NCBI GenBank assembly: GCA_019022495.1
Contig: JAFEKR010000026.1
Coordinates: 372,001-436,000, forward strand
From: Epichloe hybrida
Lineage: Eukaryota > Ascomycota > Sordariomycetes > Hypocreales > Clavicipitaceae
Direction: 5' to 3'
Length of the DNA: 64,000 nt
This document shows positions 9,001 through 17,085 of the stretch, in pieces (position 1 is the first letter of the stretch; each line of letters starts with the position of its first letter). Under the pieces are notes generated by a model. That model had not been told where the DNA came from and did no database searches. It saw nothing but the letters and a program-made list of their open reading frames with translations. The translations under genes were made by a program, and so were the position numbers.

Positions 9001-11822
9001 AGACGAGCCAGGCATCAGTGTGCATCGTTGGCCTTGCCTCCCCAATCTTGGACCAGTTCTTTTCGCTGTGTTTGCAAACCATCGAGCAAGGACAGGAATT
9101 ACATCGCGCAACCGCGCACATGGCATACAATCTTATCAAGGCCTTCAACCAAATTGCCTCTCAAGGTTTCTGCACCCCCCAAGAAAAGTCGGATGAAACA
9201 TCAGGCGATGTTGGACAGCTAGAAGCCGGCACTGGTCTAGGCGACGGTGAAGGAGCAGAGGACATCAGCAAAGATATACAGCCTGATGAGGACCTTACTG
9301 AATTGGCACAAGAGGCTAACAAAGAGAAGAATGAGGACATTGAAGATGAGAAGGACGCGGTGGACATGGCGGATGAGGACTTGGAAGGCGAGATGGGCAG
9401 TGTTGCTGCAGAGGAGGAAGAAGACGAGGGGTCACAGAAGGGTGATGAAAAGGAGGAGGAGGAAAACGAAATGGACGAGGAAGCGGGCGATGTCGATGAT
9501 CTTGATCCTACCGCAGTGGATGAAAAGATGTGGGACGGTAATGACGATGAACAAGCCGAAAAGGATCAGCAAGGAAATGAGGCAAAGGGACAGCAGCAGG
9601 ATGATGAGCAAATTGCCGCGCAGGAAGATGCAAAGAACAACGACGCACAACCTCAGCCTGAGCCCGAAGAGAACAAAGAGGAGGAGCAACAGCAGTGCGA
9701 GGACGAAGACGAGCCGGGGGAAGACGATGTCCACGCGCCAGAAGAACTAAATCGACAAGACCAAAACGTCGAGGAGAAGGAGACGCTGGATCTCCCGGAA
9801 GACATGGAGTTGGATCTGGATGACAAAGAAGGTCTCTCGGAGAGTGGTGACGACGAACTTGACGATTTATCGGATTTTGAAAATGCAGACAATGAGCCTG
9901 AAGAGCAAGCAGCCAGCAAGGGCGAAGAAGACGAAGAGATGGAGAACGCTGCATCCCAGCAACTGCAAGAGGAGGCTGGGAATGAAGAAGAGATGAGTGA
10001 GGACGAGATGGATGATGAGAAAGTGCCTGATGGCAACGATGAAGTGAAAGAAGAGGTAGCATCCGACGTTGACGATCAGCAAGACGAGGAGGAGGAGGAG
10101 GAAGTCGAGGAGGAGCAAAACGAACAAAGCTCAACTGAGCCAAACGACGACAACGCAAACGCCGATGTTGACAACGCTGCGCCAAGCGATGTCAAGAGCT
10201 CTGGTCTTGACCAAAATCAGCAGACTATGGATGTTGATGATAAGTTTCAGGCTCAAGCAGCGCAGCAGGATCAAGGAGACATGGGTGACGGGGCCGCGGA
10301 TCAAGACACCAGCGCGGGCAGCAAAGGGGCAACTTCTCGCTCCAAAGAAACAGTGGACAAATCTCAGGAGGAGGACGACGCTGAGGAGTCGGCCAGCAGT
10401 GATCCGTTCCGGAAACTGGGCGATGCCCTGGAGAAGTGGCATCGCCAGAACGCTGATATCAAGGACTCGAAGCAGGACGACACGTCTGCCCAGAAAGCAG
10501 AAGAAAAGGGGGACACCACTGAGCAGGGCCGACAAGAGTATCAACACCTGCAGAATGATGAGGCCTCTGCAGATGCCCAAGCAATGGGTAAAGCAGATGA
10601 GGATGAGGTTCAACCGATGGATGAGTCCATGGCTATAGATGACGAGGGGCAGAAAGAGGAGGCCAATAGTCACCGCATGGAGGAAGATGGTGAGGATGGA
10701 GAGGATGGTGAGGTTGACAAGAGGGAGATTGGCGATTCGGCAGAAGAGGCACACGAAGCGGATGCAAAGGAGCCAGAGGAGGGCAGAACCGGCGTGCAAA
10801 CACGGCAAGGCAACTACAACCGTGACAGGACGCCCTCGGAGCCAGACGCAGGTGTTGCTGGGGAGCCCGAAGACGATGTGCCGATCGAGGAGACATCGGA
10901 ACAGCTGTCCACAACTCACATTTCGGACAAGGCACGCGGGCTCCGTGACTACGCAGAGTGCCTCCAACAGTGGAGCGAGTTCCAGACCAAGTCACACGCA
11001 CTTTCATTATCGTTGACTTCGCAGCTCCGCCTGATTCTCACGCCGTCGCAATCGACCAAGCTATCCGGGTCCTTCCGAACCGGCAAGCGACTCAACATCA
11101 AGCGCATCATCCCATACATTGCATCCAGCTACAAGCGCGACAAGATCTGGATGCGTCGGGCTATTCCGACAAAGCGAAGTTACCAGATCCTCCTCTGCGT
11201 CGACGACAGCAAGAGCATGGGCGAATCATGGTCGGGCAGCCTGGCGATGGAATCGCTCGTCATGGTCTCACGGTCGCTCACAATGCTGGAAGCCGGACAA
11301 GTTGGCGTAGTTGGGTTCGGCGGCGACGTCTTCACGGCCCATGAGCTTACGGATCCATTCGCGGCCGATGCAGGGGCCAAGGTGCTGCAGAATTTCACCT
11401 TCTCGCAGGATCGCACCGACATTGCGCTGCTCATCCGCCAGACAATGGCCAGGTTCCGCGTGGCGAGGCAACAATCCGGAGGCAACGCGGATCTGTGGCA
11501 GCTGGCGCTGATTCTGTCAGACGGCTTGACACCGTCCTCGGCCCACGACTCGATCCGCAGGCTCCTCCGGGAGGCAATGGAGGATCGAATCATGATTGTC
11601 TTCATCATCATGGACGATACGGGCAAGAAAAAGGGCGACAGCGTGTTGGAGCTGAAGGAGGCCAGATTCGTCAAGGCCGACGACGGGGAGAGCAGAGTCG
11701 TCATCGAGAGATATCTGGACACGTTCCCGTTCCAGTACTACTTGATTGTGCACAACCTGGAGGAGCTGCCGACAGCGCTGGCGGGCTTGTTGCGGACGTG
11801 GTTTGCAGAAGTGACGTGTTGA
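1..11822 (+). CDS. MDN1: Midasin (MDN1/REA1), AAA+ ribosome-export ATPase, 5' end cut by window
   Basis: Midasin is the giant dynein-like AAA+ ATPase that strips assembly factors (Rsa4, Ytm1) from pre-60S particles in the nucleolus and nucleoplasm. The frame is open from the left edge, so the gene starts outside the window. About 3,940 residues are visible of a family length near 4,900, so roughly 1,000 N-terminal residues (AAA1-AAA2) are missing. Counting from base 15, four Walker A motifs are seen near residues 68 (GPTSAGKTS), 361 (GDTGCGKTT), 740 (GSPGVGKTT) and 1050 (SPSGYGKSS), taken as AAA3 to AAA6. A long helical linker follows, then a D/E-rich tail (bases 9190-10905) and a C-terminal MIDAS domain with the DDSKS metal site at bases 11202-11216. 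The stop is TGA at 11820. No intron interrupts these 11.8 kb. Identification is secure; the true start cannot be seen. Confidence 0.97.
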   Translation, partial: PQSLLSQPPKHPNDGRQYVKFQNKIHDRHYWLFQGEQTPVEREDYIITPYVERNLLNLVRATSTRRFPVLIQGPTSAGKTSMIEYLANFTGNKFVRINNHEHTDLQEYLGTYASGPDGKLRFQEGLLVQAMRQGHWIVLDELNLAPTDVLEALNRLLDDNRELLIPETQEIVRPHENFILFATQNPPGLYGGRKVLSRAFRNRFLELHFDDIPEDELEYILQQRSRNTSPPDCRRIVTVYKELSRLRQTSRLFEQKDSFATLRDLFRWAMREADTREEIAAHGFMLLAERVRVEEERIAVKGIIEKVFKVKIDPHDLYSASKAPELKQITEVPNSQGVVWTHAMRRLYVLVSRALQNNEPVLLVGDTGCGKTTVVQLLAEALKQKLHIVNAHQNTETGDLIGSQRPVRNRGAIIEALDVDLNALLGSLGHDIPPTLNGKLSSYEALDAPTVNAIPQMVRDRIAANATRSKALFEWSDGALVEAMRAGHFFLLDEISLADDSVLERLNSVLEPQRTLLLAEKGIDNSFVVASDGFQFFATMNPGGDFGKKELSPALRNRFTEIWVPPLSESEDIYEIVKTKLADESKHLVDAMVDFAHWFAQKFRSMATSAFSVREILVWVQFINTFEAENPLVPFVHGAAAIFVDSIGANPSAMLATDLKTVQVQRQECLQKLGELTGENVFEIYTAEPIIDIKDDSLTIGDFSTPRNPTGAADQTFAFHAPTTRLNAMRVVRALQMQKPILLEGSPGVGKTTLVAALSQACGRPLTRINLSDQTDLMDLFGTDVPIEGEDAGNFAWKDAPFLQAMQKGEWVLLDEMNLASQSVLEGLNACLDHRGEVYISELDQVFKRHPDFRLFAAQNPHHQGGGRKGLPASFVNRFIVVYADVFKDEDLRLIASHNFPELDHGVIAHLIEFVSKLEHQIVVEKTFGSQGGPWEFNLRDVLRWLHLLTSSDPLLQTAQIDDFLDIIVRQRFRTPSDRAEVDQLFARVVGWKPRSHSLYHNLNSTFGQVGFALLPRNLDVQPENLPNIDIVPRLAELESIMVCVKQNIPCILSSPSGYGKSSLLNYVAALSGKHLVVFPMNADIDTMDLVGGFEQADPLREVNAALVDLREYLQNSVMSLVPSAAPVEVLNLLHLLDAHNGHHESLSSILSAILALLERVSSNSEAGIVLTRVKQLLESPLHLENPRFEWLDGVIVKALVTGQWLVLDNANMCNASVLDRLNSLLEPNGFLSINEHCDSDGKPRIIRPHPDFRIFLTMDSRHGELSRAMRNRAVEIHIHAPPPESAACLSKISPVEGSLQRYHDSHVSTIVDTKDPPEVSVSRIALEHLSLDDISLLSRYVNQLPRKGEHSEKLRSVSRDLLQFLETSHGSQVLRSIMQLYSALPQNATGDAPKAQSIHTLNNEIVAKLLPHPTLASWTGVRYETSRRIHEIRRTIQKYQDQTQAAKLASLSRLQRSLISDRVAAVSKDSTVKLSTFLSSIMAAMESYLHQDLDASDVFLARLQSLEFLRLFLEQTVSLSSSQDFDDAYFQAHVILGTRKLQAFVQTMTMQVDSSFLSLAMNQLSSSFDGGFQLSTGLSMEALWNVFRPIPISTQTQFNRSNELDHLASRFDALRWKAASSISDLSKAQKALASAYEIVRNDYMPSEQLVKDLTAAIEDLETRIGHELQETLPFFASEFEYLRQLWMLRSSANGTYSLEPDSQLVILSNVPTKATMMLSSSSEKAIKLQSLAYLAHQGIFAWDGKLTISLWEKLSNMSSVSLSSLALLETELPILGQHLAALTSQIAADPLVNLNNLLWNILLDTFEAHDSNFKTELIKCVGRIEDNIMPLSIIAQEGLSSPNAIFDGLIQTIDVAHLRQTTLDHFIPAIVGIVAARVKSSRATYFSALAWLQFSIGLVKLYVPDRIFDPQLQPKAELAFYAQLEEALQDKLSALKAFQSKFTGQSTSARIDLVKYQLDQLGPPPKEISPVFRPERSGLAQLHAEFSNILKTITNPGLQTMINGPDSNLENSDKDALKLVRDNVSRLIDRLSSRFEAYQDMTRPAVSILRCLSIGLSLCDATRAENLDTTTDCLVNSTPFFGPLIQDSQAQKLGTNTFEFLSLMATNVAVDGVTALSAPTREAVFECFHRFYDDWNKKLDADRKAEAASTSLYRFRGTLDDEEEIDAMEFNELFPTFDEEDATVRADKTPDQVRTTSLKVAEAHRKIFLDRQEPKKALRESCMAVGRRIVAEMHGQDNVDHSVNSKMLASTILLLGEKTEDLQYPISSKEYNFYADANLTEARQLVSLARKIKARFRELQRVDEIGHMQTLADVIQSCDKLTEQVHGEPLAKLLPKVEQLHAHVYEWQFGGWASKVYAVLSLHNLLTDTVIRWRRLELSTWANLFDMEQKKCQDDAYSWWFVAYQMAVAVPLTMVDSRSELQGYSKSLIESLELYFSSSIVGQFKTRVALLRQLLSHLRMLTHDYPSLDIICVAVGNFVQYYSRFEKAADEAIQRGRVPIDKKMKDILLMASWKDTNINALRESARKSHQKLFRLIRKFRGVLGQEMRLCIAQGLPDEDITVKASTAASPDATEVSVVGTHPLEKSLPGWLESHRRLGNLSRTVSVMRKIGHSPEVSSSMSNLVLDFVTELNTSMAELRKETPSVLSDDNKDQVKHLKTRKRKLFADTLRDLRTMGLQHNLSQDKLGEQNSLAVVLSNLAALDLTETGRAKEAEYFLHKTLDLAPRAREALREHSEDLSTAEVARSVGFVEGLISFSLSQRQTLGTVSKLRDSLRETIARFKHLGDVSKNGALVLKTHHTTWPRLLPWLVHGIDFAIRLVEIHGKIGQIDNLVVTQDLRQWATRISARSATARGLLDLPSNISSASHEKLEQEVLGDLNELNEHLRSVATARPDLAFVVTHLTAWTHPECTNDNTSRQDTDLLEFADSVSKLTDAVLVAIEGVKKKGAAIPRDESEPGWLTKHNEAFFVMLRQLRMDIVERNVRRCIEQMQRVRLNDSQTSQASVCIVGLASPILDQFFSLCLQTIEQGQELHRATAHMAYNLIKAFNQIASQGFCTPQEKSDETSGDVGQLEAGTGLGDGEGAEDISKDIQPDEDLTELAQEANKEKNEDIEDEKDAVDMADEDLEGEMGSVAAEEEEDEGSQKGDEKEEEENEMDEEAGDVDDLDPTAVDEKMWDGNDDEQAEKDQQGNEAKGQQQDDEQIAAQEDAKNNDAQPQPEPEENKEEEQQQCEDEDEPGEDDVHAPEELNRQDQNVEEKETLDLPEDMELDLDDKEGLSESGDDELDDLSDFENADNEPEEQAASKGEEDEEMENAASQQLQEEAGNEEEMSEDEMDDEKVPDGNDEVKEEVASDVDDQQDEEEEEEVEEEQNEQSSTEPNDDNANADVDNAAPSDVKSSGLDQNQQTMDVDDKFQAQAAQQDQGDMGDGAADQDTSAGSKGATSRSKETVDKSQEEDDAEESASSDPFRKLGDALEKWHRQNADIKDSKQDDTSAQKAEEKGDTTEQGRQEYQHLQNDEASADAQAMGKADEDEVQPMDESMAIDDEGQKEEANSHRMEEDGEDGEDGEVDKREIGDSAEEAHEADAKEPEEGRTGVQTRQGNYNRDRTPSEPDAGVAGEPEDDVPIEETSEQLSTTHISDKARGLRDYAECLQQWSEFQTKSHALSLSLTSQLRLILTPSQSTKLSGSFRTGKRLNIKRIIPYIASSYKRDKIWMRRAIPTKRSYQILLCVDDSKSMGESWSGSLAMESLVMVSRSLTMLEAGQVGVVGFGGDVFTAHELTDPFAADAGAKVLQNFTFSQDRTDIALLIRQTMARFRVARQQSGGNADLWQLALILSDGLTPSSAHDSIRRLLREAMEDRIMIVFIIMDDTGKKKGDSVLELKEARFVKADDGESRVVIERYLDTFPFQYYLIVHNLEELPTALAGLLRTWFAEVTC
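9190..10905 (+). other. Acidic D/E-rich linker of midasin
   Basis: About 570 codons are dominated by Glu, Asp, Gln and Ser with few hydrophobic residues. The strand is purine-rich (GAG/GAA/GAT runs). This is the known flexible acidic segment that tethers the midasin MIDAS domain to the ATPase ring. Purine bias creates long spurious open frames on the opposite strand, which are not genes. Confidence 0.9.
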
Positions 11823-12020
11823 TGATGGGGCGAGGACGGAGTGTGTATTTGACAGCATTGACAGATGATAATTAACTGTATTACGGACTGGCAAGTCTGT
11901 GACATTTTCTCGCGCAGCTGCCAGCTGGCTGCCACCTGCCACCCCCACCCCCGTCCCCCACCCCTGTCACTCGCGTCCGCATCCTCCCGTCCGCCCGCCG
12001 ACTTGGTCCATCCTCTGCTT

Positions 12021-12052
12021 CTCCTCCGCTTCTCCTCCGCTTCTCCTCCGAC
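12021..12052 (+). repeat. Short CTTCTCCTCCG tandem repeat in 5' leader
   Basis: Three near-identical 11-nt pyrimidine units lie about 45-70 bases before the start codon of the isochorismatase-like gene. Pyrimidine-rich leaders of this sort are usual before fungal transcription and translation starts. Confidence 0.6.
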
Positions 12053-12093
12053 ATGGTCGTCCCCGTCCCATCCAGCGCAATCCGGTCCGCACC

Positions 12094-13043
12094 ATGGCTG
12101 CATCTCGTGATTCGAATGAACTGCGGTTCAGTGAGTTTTCCTCTCTTCTCTCTCTTCTCTCTCTTCTCAATGCACTCAATTGCTTTTCCCCCCTTGCTCA
12201 GGCGCCGGCGTCTTGTCGCCAGAAAGAGGCTAACGCCGTGCGATAGAGAACCCCGCCATCTTGTACGGTCTTGTCACTCTCTCCCCCTTGCCATTCTCGT
12301 CGGAATCCTGCTTGTCGGAATCCTGCTTGTCGCAAAGATGATGGGGAAAAAAAAATCCCCCGTTGGTTCAGAACTGACACGCGGCCGAAGCGTCTGCGAC
12401 ATGCAGGAGAAGTTCCGCACAGCCATATACAAATTCGACAGCATGTGCGTCACTCTTGCCCCCCTCCACCTCCCCCCCTCCGTCACCGCGTATGTAAATA
12501 CCAAAAAAAAAAAAAGACTGAGACGAAGGCACCATCAGCGTAACCACGACGACCAAGCTCCTCAACTTCGCCAAAGCGCTCGACATGCCCGTCCACGCAA
12601 CCACCCAGACCGTCGCCAAGCTCGGCCCGACGGTCCCCGCCCTCGCCCGCCTCCTCGCCCGCACGCCCCACGACAAGACCAAGTTCTCCATGCTCATCCC
12701 CCCCCTTGAGGAAGCCCTGCCGCCGCGGTCGCGCGTCGCCCTCGTCGGCATCGAGTCGCACATCTGCATCACCCAGACCGCCCTCGACCTGCGCGACCGC
12801 GGCCACGTCCCGTACGTCATTGCCGACGCCGTGAGCAGCTGCAACGGCGCCGAGGTGGTCATTGCGCTCGACCGCCTGCGCGCCGAGCCCGGCGTCGTCG
12901 TCACCTCGTCCGAGAGCTGGATGTACGAGTGCTTGGGGGATGCGTCGAGCCCGGCCTTCAGGAGCTTGATTGGCGTCGTCAAGGGCGCTGTGGCCGATAC
13001 CAAGACCGTGCTGGAGAGCTTGCCGCCCGGTGCCAGGATCTGA
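12094..13043 (+). CDS. Isochorismatase-like cysteine hydrolase (ISOC1/2-type)
   Basis: Exons 12094-12130, 12247-12262, 12391-12444 and 12539-13043 join in frame to 203 residues. The start ATG has an ACC ATG G context. The family hydrolyses amide or vinyl-ether bonds through an Asp-Lys-Cys triad. Asp21 lies in FVCDMQEKF, a candidate Lys lies in the DKTKFS segment, and Cys112 lies in GIESHICITQT. The last of these is the hallmark of the ISOCHORISMATASE-domain-containing ISOC2 branch rather than of siderophore EntB enzymes. Exon 2 is only 16 nt but is needed to link FKNPAIF to VCDMQ, and its donor GTACGG fits. The real substrate is unknown. The gene sits between the 3' end of midasin and a convergent minus-strand gene, with no metabolic neighbours. 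Confidence 0.88.
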
Positions 13044-13458
13044 GGGCTGTGGTACATGGTAGATTTGGATCTCGCGTGCAAACGAGAACTGCTTTCGCAT
13101 ATATTGCAGAACAGGAGAGACCGGTGTCGATCCTGACTGGGCGTAGCGAATACATTCACATGTGCGGTTTGCTCATAAGTTGCATCCTACTCGTTGATGA
13201 ACAACCTTTCGGGACGACAGTGTGGGTTGCAGAGTTTGCGCGCTTGATGATGGCTTGCACCGATTGGAATTCTGCTTTATCTGTCATCTACTCAGAAGAA
13301 CATCGCTTCTCTGATCCTGTTTCCTTCTCACGTGTGAACTACTCCTCTCCTCTACAGGACCTCTAGCTAGAAAGAAGAAGAAGAAGAAGAAAATCGCCAG
13401 CACGTCCTCATAGAATCGTGAGAATACAAGCCTGGGCACCAAGCCGTGTTGGCCCAGA
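13044..13458. other. Convergent intergenic spacer
   Basis: This lies between the stops of the isochorismatase-like gene and the minus-strand gene. It holds a GAA-rich run near 13371-13392. I see no further gene; it should contain both polyadenylation regions. Confidence 0.6.
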
Positions 13459-15458
13459 TCAGTCCTCTGTCGCTGAGCTCTTGGACGATTTGGTCGTCGT
13501 CGGCGTCATCCACGCGAACGCGGAAGCGACCCCGACGGGGTTTGCTGACCGCGGAAGTGCAGCCCCCTTCTGATCTTCCCGCTTGGAACTCTGCGACTTG
13601 AGCTCTGCTCCTGAACTGACGGAACGCTTGACATCCCAGCGGTTGACGACGCTTACACCGCCACCATCGCCGTTCAGACTGGCTTGGCTCTTGCGTCTGC
13701 CGCTGTTGCTCGACTTGGACGGCAGAGGTGGTTCGTATGATGCGCCCGTCCGGGCCGAGGTCGAACTCGACTTGAGCGGCTTGAGTACTTTCATGTTTCG
13801 GCCACTCCGGCCTGCTGGTTGGTATCCGCTCAGGTTGCCGGCTTCTCGGGGTGGCCCGTCCGAGGACGCAGGCTCAATGCCGTGACGCCATGAGCCCCAA
13901 ATGGCCGTGGACGTCGAGGACTCTCTCCGGGAGGCTTCTGATATACTGGAACTGTCCTTGTTACTGTGCTCCGAGTCAGCCATGTCCGTTACGCTGTTGT
14001 CGGCTTCCCCGCCGTGCTCAGATGTTGTTGGCCGTTCATCAGATTTGTGGCATGCCGCATCTTGCTCATGGGGCGAGGTTGCCCGGTTTCCCAGTCCATT
14101 CTCATGCTCTACTGTGTGGGAGGCGGCAGCGGCCTTTGGACCGGCACCATCTGCAGACTGGTCAGACTGGCCACGCCCGCCTAGAATAAAGGGAGTCGCA
14201 TTTGCGTTCAGTCTGGGCTTGCCAGGTGCCATGCTGGTTGTGCAAATGTTGCGGAACAGGTTCTCGTCTTCTGGCCTCACAAATGGTACCCGCAATCGTT
14301 CCTGCTCATCTCCGTACAGAACCATTGTGTTTTGCGAAAAGAGGACATCAGCCGAGTGAGCCCGCAGAGCATCACTTCCAATGTAGATCCGTATCCCCTT
14401 TTGATCGGTGGCTGAGCTCGTTGGTTCGATTCCTGATACCTCAAACATGACCGTCATCGAGGGGACAGCCCCATTCGAGGCACTGTTGCGATTTTCGTGG
14501 CGCGCAACCACTGCTTCGGCCAGGTACACGTTTAGCCTGATTCGATAGACTCCTTGGACATCGCGTTCCACTTCCTCCAGGAGATGCAGCTCTTTCAATA
14601 GGGAAGATTCGACGATGGATTTCTGGGACCCGGTACACACATCAGCATACAGGAGGGTTCCGTGGGCAAAGTTTGTCGTCAGCCAGCAGCGGATGATGGA
14701 GGGCACGGTGCCCAAAACGTATAATGATACAGGCGGTCCCGGCATCTCGAATGATGACGAGTCGTCGTCCCCTGCGGCGTAGTTGTTGTCAAGCCCCAGA
14801 CTGCTTGCACGGCCCGACGCCACCGAGTGATGTGAATGAACAGAGTGGCCGGCAGAGCTATGCCTCCCGTCAGACTTGTGGGAAAGAGAACGTTCCATCA
14901 TCAGTCCGCTGCCTGGGCGTACTGGACCAAAGTCTTCCGAGTGTCGGATGTTTTGTCCGCCCCAACTAGAGCCGTGCAGCGCGCTCTCATCGAACCTGAC
15001 ACTATTAGCTCGTGAGGCCGCACCGCGGCGCACTGGCTCCTCCTCAGCTGGTCCTAGGTGGAGAGAGCCGAGTAACTGCTCTCCTTGCTCATCCAAGTCA
15101 TCAAAGACATCATTATGAGGTATCTGAACAGGTCCTGCCATGAAGCATCAGTATTCGGGGTTGAGGAGGAGGAGGAGGAAGAGAGGGGGGGGGGGTGTCG
15201 AGTGGTGGCGAGGAAACAAAAAAAAAGATTATAAAAGGAGCCAACGTATTGTATGTGGTTGTTACCTTGATGTGGTGTGCCGCCCAAGACGCCAGGAAAG
15301 GGCGAATTCCACACCGATTTCAATGCTGAATCGTCGGCATTGCGCTTCTCCAATCTCAACAGTCGCTCAGCGTGGCCTGTCTGGGTATACTGCACCTGCT
15401 TGACCTCCATCTGTAGGTTATACAGATCTTCGCGAGAGATGGGAAACCGGGCATCCAT
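13459..15458 (-). CDS. Conserved fungal protein of unknown function, Ser-rich C-terminal half
   Basis: Two exons in transcription order, 15458-15266 and 15134-13459, join in frame to 622 residues. The chosen ATG (MDARFPISREDLYNLQ) is followed by a predicted helix. The GGTAAC donor and GGCAG acceptor flank a 131-nt intron. Residues about 65-200 are low-complexity with Ser/His-rich stretches. A folded region of about 180 residues follows (VSLYVLGTVPSIIRCWLTTNFAHGTLLYADV onward). The last 250 residues are Ser/Gly/Asn-rich and probably disordered. No catalytic motif, signal peptide or membrane segment is evident. I do not recognise a functional family, although the N-terminus and core look strongly conserved-protein-like. 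An in-frame extension upstream of the chosen ATG is possible but has no better start. Confidence 0.8.
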
Positions 15459-16066
15459 CCTCGCAGGTCGGCGGTATCGCGAAGGGGGCGCATCAGCGTA
15501 ATGAAACTGCCTTACGGGAAGGTTGAGAAGCAAGCGGCATCAGCAAATGCGACTGGGAGATGAAATGGCTGGCACGAGCAAGTCTGATGATCAGGCCGTC
15601 CCCGTCCCCGTCCACGTCCACGTCCACGTCCACGCCCACGTCCGTCCTGTCTGGTCGCAGCGCTCCACTTTTTGCCGCCGCTGATGGCCATGGCAGCAGG
15701 ACATTACAGTTCGTCCAGCGCATCTCCGGGAAACAGACACTGCGTCATGGCCACTGTGGCAACCGCCATCGCAGTTCCAGTGGCACCAAAAACCATGGTG
15801 GGGGGGAGGGGGGGGGCACAGTGGGTGGCCATGATGAGCTTTAACTCCAACTTATTTCTATCGCCCTGCTGCATCATGCATCAGATCAGGGACGGCAAGA
15901 CCTACGTCGCAGCTGGAATAGTAGATTGAATTGCACACATCACAGCTTACACACTCGTGGCCCACATGAAGATTCACAATCTTCTGTTCCATCTCAATGC
16001 ATCCTGTATGGAATAGATCGTCCAGCATATCGCAACTTTCTGCCCTTTCAGCATGGAGCCAAGCCG
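15459..16066. other. Intergenic region upstream of the 622-residue gene
   Basis: This lies between the start of the minus-strand unknown gene and the 3' end of the esterase gene, so it should contain the promoter of the former and the terminator of the latter. It contains a CCGTCC/CACGTC-type repeat near 15597-15645 and a G-tract near 15798-15816. No gene is seen. Confidence 0.5.
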
Positions 16067-17085
16067 TCATGATCTGATGGTATTCAGAACCTTCCAGTCA
16101 GGGAACAAGTACCCAGTCTTATCTTCGTCAGGCAGATCTGCCCACTCTTCGCCAACATGGCTTTTGATCTCATCGTAGAAGACCTTGTACGCGCTTCCGC
16201 TGAGATGAAGGCCGTCTGGAAGAAGGCTGTCTAGCCCTCCCTGCTGTCCATTTTCGGGTGAACCCAACCACGGGCTACCAGGCTTGTAGTCTTGCGGCGC
16301 CATGCTCATGGCTTTTTCCATCACTGCCGTCCACAGATCAATCAAAACGACGCCTGGGTTTTCGCGAGCCACCTCACGAGCTGTCTCAGAGTAGGCAGCA
16401 GTGGTGGCGGATGTTCTGAGTGCCGAAGCATGCCCGTCCGCAAGATCCAGCCTGGTCACCTTGATCTCATCCACCGGAGGAGGAGTAACCAGTAAGATTT
16501 TAGGACTGTGCTGCTTGATGTGAGGATGTGTGACGATATTGGTCAAGTTCTCCTTGTACTGTTCAATGGGAACATGCTGAGCGGAGGTCGGCAGTGGGAG
16601 CGCGGCGTCATTAGCCCCGAACAGGATGATCTATTTTGAAGTGTCAATTGTGACATTGAGAAGCGAAATATGGTTTCATGGCATGCATACAAGATACTTC
16701 AGCTTTGGGCCCGACGGAGTTGGCTCTGGGAATATCTCTGGGAGATACTTGACAGCGTTGGCAGTGTTCCAGCCGGAAAAGCCACGGTTGACTACGTCAA
16801 GACGCCGAATGAAGCCTGGGGGTCTTCTCAGTGAGCGAAATGATCAGATCAGGGTAATTGATTGATACACAGAAACGTAGAGAGTTTTACGGGACTGGAG
16901 CTCCGCCTGCAAGGAAAAGCCATCTTGCGGGTAAACAGATTGCTGCAGCAGGGAATCTCCGAACAGAACGAGTTGGGGATACGGGGCCTGTTGGTGAGTG
17001 AGTCAACGTTGGACGTTGGACTTTGTACGCAGTGATGCACATTGCGCATCGAAATGAATCTTCATGTCTATCGACTTACGGCCAT
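16067..17085 (-). CDS. IAH1: SGNH/GDSL esterase, isoamyl-acetate-hydrolysing type (IAH1-like)
   Basis: Exons in transcription order 17085-17080, 16987-16891, 16815-16691 and 16630-16067 join in frame to 263 residues, the usual size of IAH1 esterases. The SGNH blocks are all present. They are FGDSLLQ with nucleophile Ser14, NRGFSGWNT (the block II Gly region), GAND with Asn83, and DGLH with Asp215 and His218 as the other triad members. There is no signal peptide, so a cytosolic enzyme that cleaves short acyl esters is expected. The first exon is only ATGGCC followed by a canonical GTAAG donor. The ATG context ACACA ATG G is good, and no alternative ATG precedes the GDSL block in exon 2. The gene is divergent from UTP10 across 338 bases. 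Confidence 0.92.

Noticed and set aside
9432..10185. Long open frames on the minus strand opposite the midasin acidic tail
   Set aside because: They arise from purine bias of Glu/Asp codons. The predicted peptides are Leu- or Ser-rich low-complexity and antisense to a certain gene.
12053..12709. 218-codon frame overlapping the isochorismatase-like gene
   Set aside because: It reads through three introns in the wrong frame. The spliced model restores the catalytic motifs and closes at the right length.
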